Below, piece by piece: positions 24,565 through 37,200 of a stretch of DNA of 64,000 bases. The DNA lies in assembly GCF_003369915.1 (NCBI RefSeq), contig NC_046673.1:6618001-6682000 (forward strand), read 5' to 3'. Made by a program: the position numbers and the translations under genes. A model generated the notes under the pieces. It worked only from the letters and a program-made list of their open reading frames with translations, was not told the origin of the DNA and made no database searches. This DNA comes from Drosophila miranda. Its lineage: Eukaryota > Arthropoda > Insecta > Diptera > Drosophilidae. How positions within the stretch are numbered: position 1 is the first letter of the stretch; each line of letters begins with the position of its first letter.

Positions 24565-26383
24565 TTAACAACATGAGACCATGGTTTTATCCTTACACTC
24601 TACCCAGGGTTTAAGCCTTGCTGGTTCTAATATACTTCGGAATGGCATTTGCGTCAACTGACAGTCCTCAATGTCGACAACCTCATAACGATCATTATCC
24701 AATACTCTATTGATCCTGTACGGTCCTCGATACTTTGGTGCGAACTTCTTATTGATCCCCGGTGTTGTGTCCACATGCCGGACTGCTACATAGTCACCAG
24801 GTTCATACTTTAATGGGGCTCTATGTTTATGGGCATACATCTTCTCATTTCTTTTCTGCGACAACCGTATGTTCTCACTTGCTATTTCTCTTATAGTTTC
24901 CAACTCTCTAAGTTCTGACGCTAACTTCTCCTCTAGGTATTCGGTTAATTCATCTACAACGGGTCCTTTCTGGGGTATTCCAAATAACAATGTGCTAGGT
25001 GTCTTTTTCGTACTGCTGTTAACGGAGTTATTAATGGCGTGCTCTACCTTGCTCATCAACCTATACCAATCGGCTTGCTCAAGGGGCTCTGACAGTTTTC
25101 CTTACATAGGAGTAAGAACACGATTCACCCGCTCCACTTGGCCATTCGCCTGCGGTGCACCTGTAGCTACCTTAATGTGCTCTATCCCTCTCTCCTGCAG
25201 AAAACTAGAGAACTCTAACGAGGTGAAACAGTTCCCACGATCTGATATTATCCTAGTATGGCGACTATAGAAAAATAGAAATATATAAATATATATAAAA
25301 ATATATATATAATATATATAAAATATATATAAAAATATATAAATATAGAAATATTTACTTAAGGCATCCTTCGCTTCCCGCGTGCTGGTACTATTAACCG
25401 GGAACAAACTTAGTGAATGCATCTATTACCGCAAGGAGGTGTTTTCGCTTAGATCTAATACTCGGCAACGGACCCAAATGATCAACATGTAGGGTATGAA
25501 AAGGAACACACGACTTTGGGATACTATGGAGCGTTCTGTTATGGATTGTTTTAGGCATCGAGTGTAGTATACACGGTGGACAGTTTCTGATGAACCTTGC
25601 CACTTTACTTCTCATTGACGGAAACCAGTAGGTCCTCAAAAGGTCACTTACGCACTTCTCTGCGGCCAGATATTCTAGTTTTTCGTGTGACCGCCTTATC
25701 AACTGCTCTTCCATACACATTGGTACATAGAAACATAGTTTGTTTTCACAACTCCTCTTGTAAACAATACCATCTATCATTTCAAAATCTACTTCAATTC
25801 CATCCTCTAGCATTTTTCGAATCCTAACAACTTCCTTGTCTCGCATCTGTTCTGTTTGCAATATCAAATCAACATCTTCTGGCGTTGCACCTACTAGCCC
25901 AACTATCAATGATTTTAGTAATCTTTCCTCCTGAAACTCTAACTTGTCCCTCTCTACTGTATCCTCAACACACTTTTTCTCTTTATCTGAATTCCTACTA
26001 CTAATGTACTTTACTCCCCCCACCACATCGTTAACGCTTCCTCTACATTGGCTCAAATCTCTAATTTCAATCTTCCATCCATCCTCTTCCCTATATTCAC
26101 TATTCTCTATGTTATCTCTACAATCACCACCAAGGTTCTCTCTATCATCAGACTTCCACCTATTTCCCAATCTACTTCCTACTGCACTTGATTCTCCACA
26201 CTCAATCGCAGGGTTCTGTACGGTACTACTACGCTCTCTATTGATTTTTAATTCTCTACACTTAATCACAGGGTTCTCTACGGTACCTCTATGCTCACTA
26301 CCAGTGTTGTCTCTACTTACACTATTCCTTGTATATTGCTTTCTACTCTCATCTTTTTCTAAATTAGACTTTTCTAAACCGTA
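24565..26383 (-). pseudogene. gypsy-type integrase region, broken
   Basis: The minus-strand frame 26,269-25,394 contains the integrase HHCC zinc-binding region (HEK..., ending CPPCILH) and the first catalytic Asp context (HVDHLGP). It is lost by a frameshift near 25,394-25,422. The core resumes with ISDRG (second Asp) and QANGQVERVNR (catalytic Glu), then an in-frame TAA near 25,103. The last frame, 25,059-24,565, carries the GPY/F-type module (KYRGPYRINR). An AT-rich expansion splits the core at about 25,262-25,356. An in-frame TAA (26,384-26,386) separates this part from RNase H. Confidence 0.8.
25262..25356. repeat. (TA)n-rich microsatellite inside integrase
   Basis: About 95 bp of almost pure A/T made of ATATATAA and AAATATAT motifs, lying between integrase segments. 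It breaks the catalytic core and looks like an expansion or insertion after the element died. Confidence 0.7.
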
Positions 26384-27921
26384 TTAGACTCTATAACCAT
26401 CCTCTAACATATTCGTCACTTGATCTTGTCTGCTGAGCGCATCAACGTGCGCCATACTGGCCCCAGGTCTGTGCATAATGGAGTAATCATAGTTCTCTAA
26501 CTCTAGGGACCACCGTGTTATCTTAGGACTAATTGACTTTCTGGTTAACGTCTGTACTAACGAATTACAATCCGTGATTATTTTGAAGGACCTATGCTCC
26601 AAATATGCTCTGAAACGCCTCAATGCATAAATTATAGCCAATGTCTCTAGTTCGAAACTATGATAACGTGATTCTCTTTCTGTTGTTTTGCCGGAATAAT
26701 AGGACACAGGGTGCATCTTCCCATCATCTTGTCTTTGCATCAGTATTGCGCCATAACCGTATGAACTTGGGTCTGTATGTAATTCCGTTTCTCTATTTCT
26801 TTTCTCATATTTCTTTCCTTCTTTTAACAACTGCACCAAGGGCTTAGCTGTCGTCGCAAATGACAACATGAAACGTCGAAAATACGAAAAGAGTCCCAAG
26901 CATGAGTGCAGTGCTTTTACATTTTGAGGGTATTTTTTCAAGGCCTCAATATGGGAATCACTAGGAACTATTCCGTTTTGATTAACTTTATACCCCAGGA
27001 AATCGATGTTTCGATTGACAAACCTACACTTTTTTAGATTTATCTCTAAATTTTGCTCGCTAAACCGAATGCATAGTCTTTTTAAGATATCCATGTGTTC
27101 TTCAACTGTTTTAGTCGCTACTAATATATCATCCATGTACACTACAATGCTTTTGTTCCTAATAAAGTCTCTCAAGAGCTCCGAAATAAATCTCTGAAAA
27201 ATAGCGGATCCATTTTTTAACCCAAAGGGCATTCTCAAGTACTCATACTGTCCTTGCGGTGTCACAAACGATGTATACGGAACTGATTTTTCTTCTACGC
27301 CTATTTGATGATACCCACTTTTCAAATCTATAATGGAAAAACAGCACTTGTTTTCTAAAAACTCAAGACAGTCCTCAATACGGGGCAATGGGAAATTATC
27401 TTTAACAATTCGTTTGTTCAGACCACGGTAATCGACACACATTCGAAGTTCTCCTGATTTTTTTTTTACTAGGACCAACGGGAAGCATAAGGAGACTCAC
27501 TATGACGGATTACTTTCTTTTCTAACAGATCATCTACTATTTCAGCTACTTTCTCTCTCTCATGGTAGGATAAACGACGCGGAGTACAATGAAATGGTGT
27601 TGTTTCTGTTACACGAATCTGCATCTGATACTTTGGTGGTGCTTTAAAGTCAAATTCTTTGTGTAAATAGTATGTCTTAATAACTTCCCTACACTTTTCT
27701 GCAAGAGTGAGCCCAAATTCGAAACCTACGTTAATATGTTCCTCTTCATCAATCTCTACCGACGCACAAAAGTTACTGAATTCGTCGCCTTGATTCATAT
27801 TCTCGATGGCCATTTTGTCATTCCTTGAGTTTTCTTGTGTCTGATTTTTAAATGGATTAGAACGTTTGATTAGCTCGCTTCTTTCTGATTGATTACCATC
27901 TAACTTATCATATAGTCTTAT
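26384..27921 (-). pseudogene. gypsy-type reverse transcriptase and RNase H region, frameshifted
   Basis: The minus-strand upstream piece 27,813-27,469 covers the RT N-terminus (YHEREKVAEIV, SPYAS). A missing base near 27,478 (TCCCGTTGG) shifts the frame. The next frame, 27,478-26,384, has VKKKSGELRMCVDYRGLN, the catalytic YMDD, LGYKV, then RNase H (HTDPSSYGYGAIL, ELETLAIIYAL, DCNSLV). It ends at TAA 26,384-26,386. Upstream sequence runs without a host gene to the DINE-1-like edge at 27,922. Confidence 0.85.
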
Positions 27922-28722
27922 TATACCCGATACTCAAAATGAGTATTGGGGTATATTAGATTTGTGGTAAAAGTGGATGTGTGTAACGTCCAGAAGGAAT
28001 CGTTTCCGACCCCATAAAGTATATATATTCTTGATCAGCATCAATAGCCGAGTCGATTGAGCCCTGTCTGTCTGTCCGTCCGTCCGTCTGTCCGTCTGTC
28101 CGTCCCCTTCAGCGCCTAGTGCTCAAAGACTATAAGAGCTAGAGCAACGATGTTTTGGATCCAGACTTCTGTGATATGTCACTGCTACAAAAATATTTCA
28201 AAACTTCGCCCCGCCCACTTCCGCCCCCACAAAGGACGAAAATCTGTGGCATCCACAATTTTAAAGATATGAGAAAACCAAAAACGTAGAGTTGTAGAGA
28301 ATCTGAATTGGATCGTATTATTATTATAGCCAGCATCAAGAAAACAATTTCATTTTTTCTCGCCCTGTCTCTCTCTAACACACACGTAGCATAGGCGGCT
28401 TTGCTTAGAGTAAAACATTAGCGCCTAGATCTCGGAGACTACAAAAGCTAGAGCAACCAAATTTGGTATCCACACTCCTAATATATCGGACCGAGACGAG
28501 TTTGTTTCAAAATTTCGCCACACCCCCTTCCGCCCCCGCAAAGGACGAAAATCTGGGGATATTCAAAAATCTCAGAGACTATTAAGGCTAGAGTAACCAA
28601 ATTTGGTATCCGCACTCCTGTTAGATCTTACTATAAAACGTGTATCTCAAAATTTCGCCCCACCCCCTTCCGCCCACACAAAGGACGAAAATCTGTTGCA
28701 TCCACAATATTGCACATTCGAG
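27922..28722 (+). mobile_element. DINE-1-like repeat, copy 4 (right-truncated)
   Basis: Starts TATACCCGATACTC inside the gypsy pol region and stops at GCACATTCGAG, where it joins crossveinless-c sequence through a shared CGAG. The last ~300 bp and the terminal stem of the family are missing. Confidence 0.7.
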
Positions 28723-28847
28723 TGCACCAGCGCCACCATCAAGGAGGGTCGAGAGAAGTGAGCAAACCTCTAACACATCTCCAGCTGGCACTAATCCTTA
28801 ACTAAACACTTAACCTTTCCCAAACAGAACCCGTGGCTGGTTCAGCA
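28719..28847 (+). repeat. 129-bp duplicate of a crossveinless-c exon end/intron/exon start
   Basis: Bases 28,719-28,847 repeat 29,620-29,748 (offset 901 bp): the end of one exon (CTSATIKEGREK), a whole short intron and the first bases of the next exon. Here the copy runs straight into the RhoGAP exon at 28,848, giving a head-to-tail arrangement. Confidence 0.85.
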
Positions 28848-30464
28848 GGGTCTGACCCTGCCCATGGCCGTGCGGGCCGCCTTCCGGTGGCTCCAGCTGA
28901 ATGCCCTGGACCAGGTGGGCCTCTTCCGGAAGAGCGGCGGCAAGTCGAGGATCATCAAGCTGCGCGAGCAGATCGAAGTGAGCGACTCGACAGCCGAGTG
29001 CATGGATGTGTTCGATCTGCAGCAGGCCTACGACGTGGCACACATGCTCAAGCAGTACTTCCGCGAACTTCCCGAATCTCTGCTAATGACCAAGATGTCC
29101 GAGACATTTGTGGCAATCTTTCAGCGTAAGTAACCCTTGACCGCTTTTCAGTGGCCACCGCTGCTAATCCATGTACTTTTCCCCTGCAGATCTGCCAGCG
29201 GATCAGTGTGCCGTGCTCCTGCTGCCCGATGAGAACAGGGAGATCCTGTACGTCCTGCTCGAGTTCCTCACCATTGTAGCCGGAAACTCGTGCCAGAACC
29301 AAATGACCAGCAACAATCTGGGCGTGTGTCTGGCCCAGTTCATCTTCCACTCGTCCATTTCCACCGGATCGGCCTCGGTCTCCGCCTCACCCCGCCGCAA
29401 GGGCAAGGGCACCGGCATGCCAGACATGAAGGAGCTGGCCGAGGCGAAGGCCTCGCACGAGTGCCTCTCCTTCATGATCGAGCACTACAAGCAGATCTAC
29501 ACAGCCGGCAAGGAGAAGCTGGCCAAATGCAACTTCAGCTACATGGAGGAGTCAAAGCCGGTGCCCCTGGAGGCCCTCGGTGAGGGCATGCAGTTCCACA
29601 ACTGGCGGGGCTACCTCTACGAGTGCACCAGCGCCACCATCAAGGAGGGTCGAGAGAAGTGAGCAAACCTCTAACACATCTCCAGCTGGCACTAATCCTT
29701 AACTAAACACTTAACCTTTCCCAAACAGAACCCGTGGCTGGTTCAGCATCAACTCCCCGAATGACAGCAGTGTGGACATCGCCTACAAGAAGGTGGGCGA
29801 TGGCCATCCCCTGCGCCTGTGGCGTTGTTCCACGGAAATCGAGGGACCACCGCGAGAGGTGCTCGAGTACGTGATCAAGCAACGCGCCTCCTGGGACATA
29901 AATCTGCTGCAGTGCCAGACAGTCAAGAAGTTGGACGATCGCACGGAGATCTATCAATACGCCCTCGATGGGCAGCTAACAACCGACTTTTGTGTCTTGC
30001 GGTAAGTTGTGAAATCCCTACCCCCAAATATCCCCAATATACTATATATATATGTTTTTCAGTTCCTGGCAAACGGATCTGCCACGTGGTGCCTGTGTCA
30101 TTGTGGAGACCTCCATTGACAATGCCAAGGCCAAGCCCTTGTATGGAGCTGTGCGCGGCGTGGTCCTTGCCTCTCGCTATCTCATCGAGCCCTGTGGCAG
30201 TGGCAGATCTAGAGTAATGCATTTGGCCAGAGTGGATGTCAAGTAAGTTTTTACATCATTGAAAAAAAATCGGAGAAAAACGCTACTTTGGAACTTTTCT
30301 AAGATATTTTCCATTGGAAAATACCCAAATAATAATTGCCTACTTTCAGGGGTAAAACACCTGAGTGGTACAACAAGAACTACGGACACATTTGCTCCCA
30401 CTACCTGTCCCGCATACGCCTGGCGTTCAAGCAAGTGGCCGATGGACCCGAGAGCACGGTCTAG
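28848..30464 (+). pseudogene. cv-c: crossveinless-c (DLC1-type RhoGAP-START) 3' half, detached fragment
   Basis: Five exons (28,848-29,125; 29,190-29,658; 29,729-30,001; 30,063-30,242; 30,350-30,464) have GT-AG introns. The first two encode a RhoGAP domain (LDQVGLFRKSG with the arginine finger, AYDVAHMLKQYFRELPE, NQMTSNNLGVCLAQ). The rest encode a START lipid-binding domain (PLRLWRC, TEIYQYALDG, RYLIEPCGSGRS) to the natural stop. This arrangement is that of vertebrate DLC1/STARD13 and fly cv-c, a RhoGAP acting on Rho1 at junctions and the cytoskeleton. The frame looks undamaged, but the promoter and N-terminal half are absent and the piece is embedded in a transposon, so I call it a gene fragment. 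Confidence 0.85.
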
Positions 30465-30596
30465 GCTAAGATATATATATACATATATAACACACACACA
30501 GATTTACTATACATATATAAACATATGCCGATTTTTTCGGCGGATATTCGTTGTACTCGTTGTCTGTCGCAAATTGACGCATTTATTACAAAAGAA
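30465..30596. other. cv-c 3' flank, TA/CA-rich, with rearrangement footprint
   Basis: Short (TA)n and (CA)n tracts. Bases 30,526-30,547 are repeated exactly at 34,182-34,203, bracketing a 3.6-kb segment. Confidence 0.6.
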
Positions 30597-31702
30597 ACGA
30601 GGTGGAAAGTTGAGTTGCTGCGGACACCGCAACTCTACGGTTATACCCGATACTAAGTCAGTATGGCTCTCCTGCGGCAGACGCCGCTAATATTAAACGA
30701 CACGACAAAGAGTGCGTGCGAGAGAGACAGAAAATCAGTCTGAGCGTGACGTCGGGCGCTGCGTAGCCACTGAAAATTGATTTCTTGCTTTTGGCTACAA
30801 AAATGATCCGATCTGATCCAGCAATCTGATAGATATGGTCATTATCTATGATTCTGCATTTTTAGTTTTCTCGAATGTGCAATATTGTGGATGCAACAGA
30901 TTTTCGTCTTTTGTGGGGGCGGAAGGAGGTGGGGCGAAATTCTGAGATATACGTTTTATAGTGAGATCTAACAGAAGTGCGGATACCAAATTTGGTTACT
31001 CTAGCCTTAATAGTCTCTGAGATTTGTGGATGCCCCAGATTTTCGTCCTTTGCGGGGGCGGAAGGGGGTGTGGCGAAATTTGGACACGAAACGGTCAAGG
31101 TCCGATATCACAGGAGTGTGAATACCAAATTTGGTTGCTTTGGCTTTTATAGGTTCTGAGATCCTTGAACTCATATTTTGCAATTGACAAAACCGACCAT
31201 GAAACCTGTGTGTTAGAGAGAGACAGAGCGAGAAAGAATGAAATTGTTTTCTTGATTCTGGCTATAATCATTATACGATCTGGTTCAGATTTTGCACTGT
31301 AGAAGATATGATCATCCTCACCGATTCTGCGTTTTTGGTTTTATCGTATCTTTAAAAATGTGGATGCCACAGATTTTCGTCCTTTGTGGGGGCGGAAGTG
31401 GGCGGGGCGAAGTTTTGAAATATTTTTGTAGCAGTGACATATCACAGAAGTCTGGATCCAAAACATCGTTGCTCTAGCTCTTATAGTCTTTGAGCACTAG
31501 GCGCTGAAGGGGACGGACAGACGGACAGACGGACAGACGGACGGACGGACAGACAGACAGGGCTCAATCGACTCGGCTATTGATGCTGATCAAGAATATA
31601 TATACTTTATGGGGTCGGAAACGATTCCTTCTGGACGTTACACACATCCACTTTTACCACAAATCTAATATACCCCAATACTCATTTTGAGTATCGGGTA
31701 TA
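30597..31702 (-). mobile_element. DINE-1-like repeat, copy 5 (inverted, more diverged)
   Basis: Reads in reverse: ACGAGG and the GAGTTGC stem on the left, ...GAGTATCGGGTATAA on the right. It is more diverged from the other copies in its middle part (for example 30,770-30,790 and 31,090-31,300), so it may be an older or different subfamily. It lies just after the cv-c 3' end. Confidence 0.7.
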
Positions 31703-32602
31703 AAAAAGAAAAAAAAGCATACAAGAGGATGGATAGCCCCCAGTTCGAACAACCCAACGATTACACAATTATCCAATAATACCCACGGACCATAAATGAG
31801 CTTAAAGATACCCAGAAGAAGAGAGAATATATTCTTGTAAATACTTAGTTATGTAGTAATGTCTAAGAGAAAGTTTTTTTGAAACGTCAATAATGTTTTC
31901 GGTTTAAATCTACGTATAGTTTACTGTATTATATTTATACGTGGTCCTAATTTATACGCATACGCATAAGCAAACGCATAGCTGTACGACGATACAATTG
32001 AAATCTAACATCCAAAATACTCAATACACAAATATCACAAAATATCTGTAAACGATTTCTCTTGCTAAATCTTACGGCACCCGCCAGCCCCACTCCCAAA
32101 TGTCTTTTAATGTTAATTAGTTTTTAATATCAGCAATATGTCTAACAATATCTGTGTCTCCCCTTAGGAGAGCGTGAATTATTTCTGGAAAAAATGGAAA
32201 AACCTTAAGGAAAGAACCTTAAAACGTGTAAAGCAAATTCAAACTAGTCAAATTTTATAAATTTAAGTTAAACTACTACTAACCCCAAATACACTCACAT
32301 TAAGCGAAGGTCTTTGCCACTCAATAGTTTTGTCCAGAGTTAATGATTGATTGATTGATTTAAAACGATAGAATACATTTGATTGATTGATTGATTGATT
32401 TATTAATAAACTGTAATGTAAATTAAATGTGTGTTAAGAGAATAAAATATATAATTACAAATGTCTAAATACATACGATGTACTATTCGCGTTATTATCC
32501 TTATCAGTAGTTTTACGGAAAAGCATTATATTATAGCTCAAATACATATACATATAAAGCATACAAGAAACCGCAATAAAAGTAATAAAATTTGCCGCCA
32601 TG
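31703..32602. other. AT-rich non-coding sequence, possibly cv-c 3'UTR, with (GATT)n tracts
   Basis: No open frame of note. Two (GATT)n tracts lie at about 32,345-32,361 and 32,380-32,401. AATAAA-like signals occur near 32,405 and 32,443. Base composition and position suggest untranslated sequence, but its origin is not certain. Confidence 0.45.
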
Positions 32603-32871
32603 TCGGCAGTTCAATTACAAATCATTTGCAAGCTGGCCCTGGTCACGCTCACCGGCCACATGGAGCGGTACTGTCCCACCCATCGCTCCGGCTGGAACTG
32701 GGAGCTCCCGAAGTTCATCAAGAAGATCAAGATGCCCGACTACAAGGACAAGAAGGTTTTCGGCGTCCCCCTCCTGCTAGTCCTGCAGCGCAGTGGTCAG
32801 ACCACTGCCACTGCCCATGGCCGTGCGGGCCGCCTTCCGGTGGCTCCAGCTGAATGCCCTGGACCAGGTGG
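32603..32871 (+). pseudogene. cv-c: crossveinless-c fragment 2 (pre-RhoGAP and start of RhoGAP)
   Basis: Encodes LALVTLTGHMERY, PKFIKKIKMPDYKDKKVFGVPLL and QRSGQ, the segment that directly precedes the RhoGAP domain in DLC1/cv-c. A 7-bp insertion near 32,800 (CAGACCACTGCCACTG) shifts the frame at the start of the GAP exon. Bases 32,808-32,871 repeat 28,857-28,920 in the other fragment. It breaks off at GGGCCT before CA-repeat sequence. The order relative to fragment 1 is wrong for a normal gene. Confidence 0.8.
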
Positions 32872-34237
32872 GCCTATACAACACACACACATCCGTAAAA
32901 TCGACAGTTTTCCCGACAACATGGAACAGGAGCACGAGCTGCCAACAGAACTCCATCTGGCACCAATGCCAGCCATGCCAGTCAGCAAATCGCAATCTTT
33001 CAGTGTCAAGGAGTTGGCCAATAAATTCGAGAGTTCACCCGTGGAGCAGCTGCCCAGCTTTGACTTTTCGGTGCGCGGCGGCTCCATGAAGAAGCCAAAT
33101 GAGTTGAGTGTGCCTCTGTCCATGCCCAAGGCCATGCCCGCACCTGTCTCACTAAAGAAACTGAACAACGCACAGATCACGCGTTCGCTGGACGAGAATG
33201 CCTTTGTGCGTGAGTTTGGGGGCAAACAGTTGCAGGATCTGTCGTTGAGCAAGTTGCCAGAACTGCCAGAAATGAACAATCGCCGCAAGAGCTTCGATTT
33301 TACGCGTCCCAAGACTTTGAATCCCCCAAAGAGGCTGCCGGGGATGAGCATCACCGAGGAGATCTGTCAGAAGCGCGGCAGCGGCGGCGGCGAACCCGAA
33401 CCGATTGCCATCACTCCCACCACAGAGAATCGCATTTCCCTCATACAGAATAATGTACCCAAAGATCAGCCAGCATCAGCTACGCCGTTTCCCCCACCTG
33501 TCGGACGAAAGAGTGTGTTCGCGGGAGTGATTCTCGATCGCGAGCGCATTGAGAAGATCAAGGAGGAGCGACGCCAGCAGTTGACACAGAAGTACCATTG
33601 CGACACATTGAAGTCGCGATCCAAAACGGAACTCAACTCAACGGACGACAGTAATTTCCCCGCCACGGAGTCGTTGCGCATTAAATCCAAGTCACGCGGT
33701 GATATGCACTCACTGCAAAAGGACATGGACATGAATCTAAAGCAACTGGCCCGTGTACCGGGCGGTGGCTCTGAGAGCACACTACATACAGTGCCCAGCG
33801 ATTACGTGGGGCAAGGAAATGGACAGCAGGGACAACAGCAGCAGCGTGTGCGTAGCATTTCCGATGAGAAGAATCAAAATTGTGATACCAATAGTGGTGG
33901 TGGAGTTGCAGGTGGAGGTGGTGTTGGCACAACGCTTCTGAGTGTAAAAACCGTTGCCCAGAAATACGGCAACCAGAAGGCAGCCAAGGTGGCCAAGGCC
34001 GGCTGCCACACCCCCCGGGTCTACCGCTTCAAGGACATCTACGAGGGCAAGAAGAAGCAGCAGCTGCGCAAGTGCCTCGAGGCGGAGCGCAAGCAGCGCG
34101 AGTTCCACAGCCGTCCAGTGCCCAACTTTCGCCAGCTCCACGAGCGCCAGGCGGCCAAGCCCGCCGTCCACCGTGTCACCCTGCCGATTTTTTCGGCGGA
34201 TATGACATCCAAATCAGCATTGTATGGCATCAGCTAA
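32872..34237 (+). CDS. Unidentified gene piece, open frame with TPX2-like C-terminal segment
   Basis: This frame is open with the frame-shifted cv-c piece upstream (whole open frame 32,600-34,237, 545 codons); an internal ATG lies at 32,921. The protein is rich in Ser, Pro and charged residues and has a SKSQSFSVKELANKFES stretch, a basic helix (ILDRERIEKIKEERRQQLTQ) and poly-Gly/Gln. The last part, EAERKQREFHSRPVPNFRQL followed by AKP, resembles the TPX2-family spindle-protein motif (F.aRPvPnF), so a mei-38-like origin is possible for that part. I do not recognise the rest, and the two parts may come from different genes. The last bases (34,182-34,203) repeat 30,526-30,547, suggesting the 3' end is a rearrangement break. 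Probably a trapped fragment. Confidence 0.45.
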
Positions 34238-34279
34238 AAGGGATGATGGCGTTAGTGGTGGTGGTCGGTAATGGAATCA

Positions 34280-37200
34280 AATCCAAATCCTCACCCTTTG
34301 GGAACTCTCCAACGTTGGACTGATGGCCATCAGTCCCATTTTGAAGCTGATAATGTGAATCACCACGTGCAGAAATATGTTAACCAGGCGCTCGAAGTAG
34401 TCCACTGGCGTTTGGGCCAGCCATTTGTGTAGCACCTTGCTCGGATTCTTCGTCAGTTTCAGTATGGCACTGGCCAGGGGCGCCGGCAGCGTCTTGTAGT
34501 GCTTGGAGTTCATGAACTCATGGTACAGCGGCAGCAGCAGGTACACGCGCAGGCTCTCCTTATCGGCTGGGGAGGCCACCAGCGAAGTAATCAATTCTTT
34601 TGTTACATTATCCCAGATCTACATTTGAGGATCGGATCGGATCACAGAGGGATCAAAGATGGGTGGGGTGGAGGGACTGGTGATTGGGGATTCAAGGCTG
34701 TCATGGAAGATGTACGCACCACCTGCTTGATGCTCTCGTTCTCCACACTTCGTAGATGATCGAATGCCACCTCGGCGGCCTTCAGATCCAGTCCATAATT
34801 GCGTGCAGAGCAGCCAAAATGCTCGTCGTTCGAGAGCAGAAACGAGCCGTTCAGGCACGCCTGACCCTTGAAGATCACCTCCATGCACTGCAGAAGATCC
34901 AGGTCGCTCTGCTTGATATGCGCGCACTGCTGTGTGGCCTCTGCCTTCAGCAAAAGGATCTGGGACTTGGGGCTGCAACAAAGAGAAAAAAAATAGCATT
35001 AGTTTCGTTTTTGCAGCAGAAGTCTCTCGAGTCTTTGTCCCACTTGTAGCTGCGCAAATTCTCGGGCGGCACCTTTTCCACGTAGAGAGTGGTCGTCACA
35101 ATCGACTGATCTCCGCCGGAGAAGATTTTCCGAATGACCACCGATTCATCGGCCCCTTCGCTGGACTCCATCAATGCGGAGCCACTGGGCGAGACCCAGG
35201 GACCGATGACCACCTTGGGCAGCGTCTGAATTATAGTGTTTCGCGTTGCCCGGAGGCGCCCAAACCAAAGCTATACACTCGACCGCCGGAGGGAACCAGC
35301 GTGAGCGTGTGCCGATTGCCGCAGACCACCTGGGTGATGGTGCTGCCCATCAGTTCTATGACCATGCGGGGTATCATCTCGTTGTAGCTGACGCCATGCC
35401 CCAGCTGGCCGTAGTTTCCAGCACCGAAGGTGAAGACGCCTCCCTCGTTGGTGAGGAACACGGAATACTCGTCACCGCAGGTCACGAATCTCACGCCCAG
35501 CGTGCGCATTGTCTTCAGTTGCGAGGGATACGTACGATTCTGCTCGTCATTGAGCCCCAGCTGGCCGCAAGTGTTCTTGCCCCAACCGAACACTGCACTG
35601 GACTTGGAGATGAGGTAAGAATGGTTGCCCCCACATGCGATGGTGGCCAGTGGGATGCCCAAGATGGTCGTCAGCTGCAGAGGGGCATTGGAGTGCGGCA
35701 GATCTTTGGGCGACTGGACGCCCAGCTGGCCATAGATGTTGAAGCCCCAGGAGTAGAGTTAAACACCTAAAAGGAGGGGGGTACACTATAGGGTGGGAAT
35801 GCTTCAGAGAGGTAGAGGCTACTTACAGCTCGTGAGTGCCAGACTGTGATTGTTGCCGCACGCAATCTGCACCACCGTTTTGAACACTAGAAAGCGCAAG
35901 ATCTTTGGCAGCTCAATGACATCGTTATCGGTGGAATGGCCCACCTGTCCGCAATCGTTGTCGCCCCAGCTCAGGATCTGGCCCCATTCGGTGAGGGCCA
36001 TGGAATGGCGGCTGCCACAGGCAATCTGGATGACAACATAGGCCTTCAGCTCAGGTATCGGAACTGAAAAAGAGCGAGAAGAAGCGAACGGTTGAATGGG
36101 TAGTCATTTGATGCCGGTTCTTCGAGTCATGTATTAATTTATTCGATCATGATCACGCCGCATAATGTTTATTTGATATTGATGCGAGCCACTGTATATC
36201 CGAACTGAGGGCATAACTGATCGGATATTCCAGGTACCATCACGATGTCTTTCCTTCGTCTGAAGGATCACCATCCCTCTACAAAAGCCAACAAGGAACG
36301 CATCAGTGTCATATAGTGATTATTAATATTGATGCAAGCCACTGGGAATCCGAACTGGGGGAGTATTTGCTCGGATATCCCGGCACCATCACGATCGCCT
36401 TTCTTTATTTGAAGCCGCCAGAAATGTTCACTATTATATTGTGTAAATGATTATCTATGAAAGTGGACTACTGCTTATCACCCAAGAGTAATATTGACGT
36501 GTCTCTGTATATTTTTGATCTGGAGGTTTGGGTCATTGGTTCAGGTATCGCCCATACCTTCACCATACGCATTCCAAACTTCGTGTGAGTCTGTAGATGT
36601 AGCTAATACCAAAGGCTCAAGAATTGATGTCCATGCGGAACGGACAGAAGATAACAAAAGTCCAAAAAGTAACAAAAAAATTGTTAACTAGGAACCAACA
36701 ATTTTTTTTTTTTTAACACAGAATTTCTGATTTTTTTTTCCTAAAATAAAAACTTAAATTTTGGATGCTCCCCACTCGAGGCCTGGGGACTGAATGAATA
36801 TTTTCCAAATTATTTTCCATTCCTCAATTTTTTCTATGCTTTTGTTTGATTCCACAGCCTACTACATGTATCCCAGGTCTTATGCCCGGTACGCATTTTC
36901 GAGTTTAGTTGAAAGAGATTACAAAACACGATTAATGAAATTTACATACTAAACGGCGACATACGTGGCCTTTTGGTGGGCAACTCGTGGAAAAGCTGGT
37001 GGTGATCGCTATTTCCGCAGGCCGCAATCACCTGCCCGTTGGCAGTGAGGAAGAGCGTGTGGCGATGTCCGCCGGCAATCTGTTGCACCGGCGAATCGGG
37101 CTTAAACTTTATCTGACTAGGTACAAGGATCTGCAGACGAACAAAACAAGAAAATCAAGCCCGACAGTTTGTTAGTGGGGTATCCAAATGTATTCCATTC

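Noticed and set aside
33782..34171. Antisense frames over the unknown gene at 32.9-34.2 kb
   Set aside because: Leucine-rich shadows of Gln/Lys-rich coding sequence; no start or promoter context.
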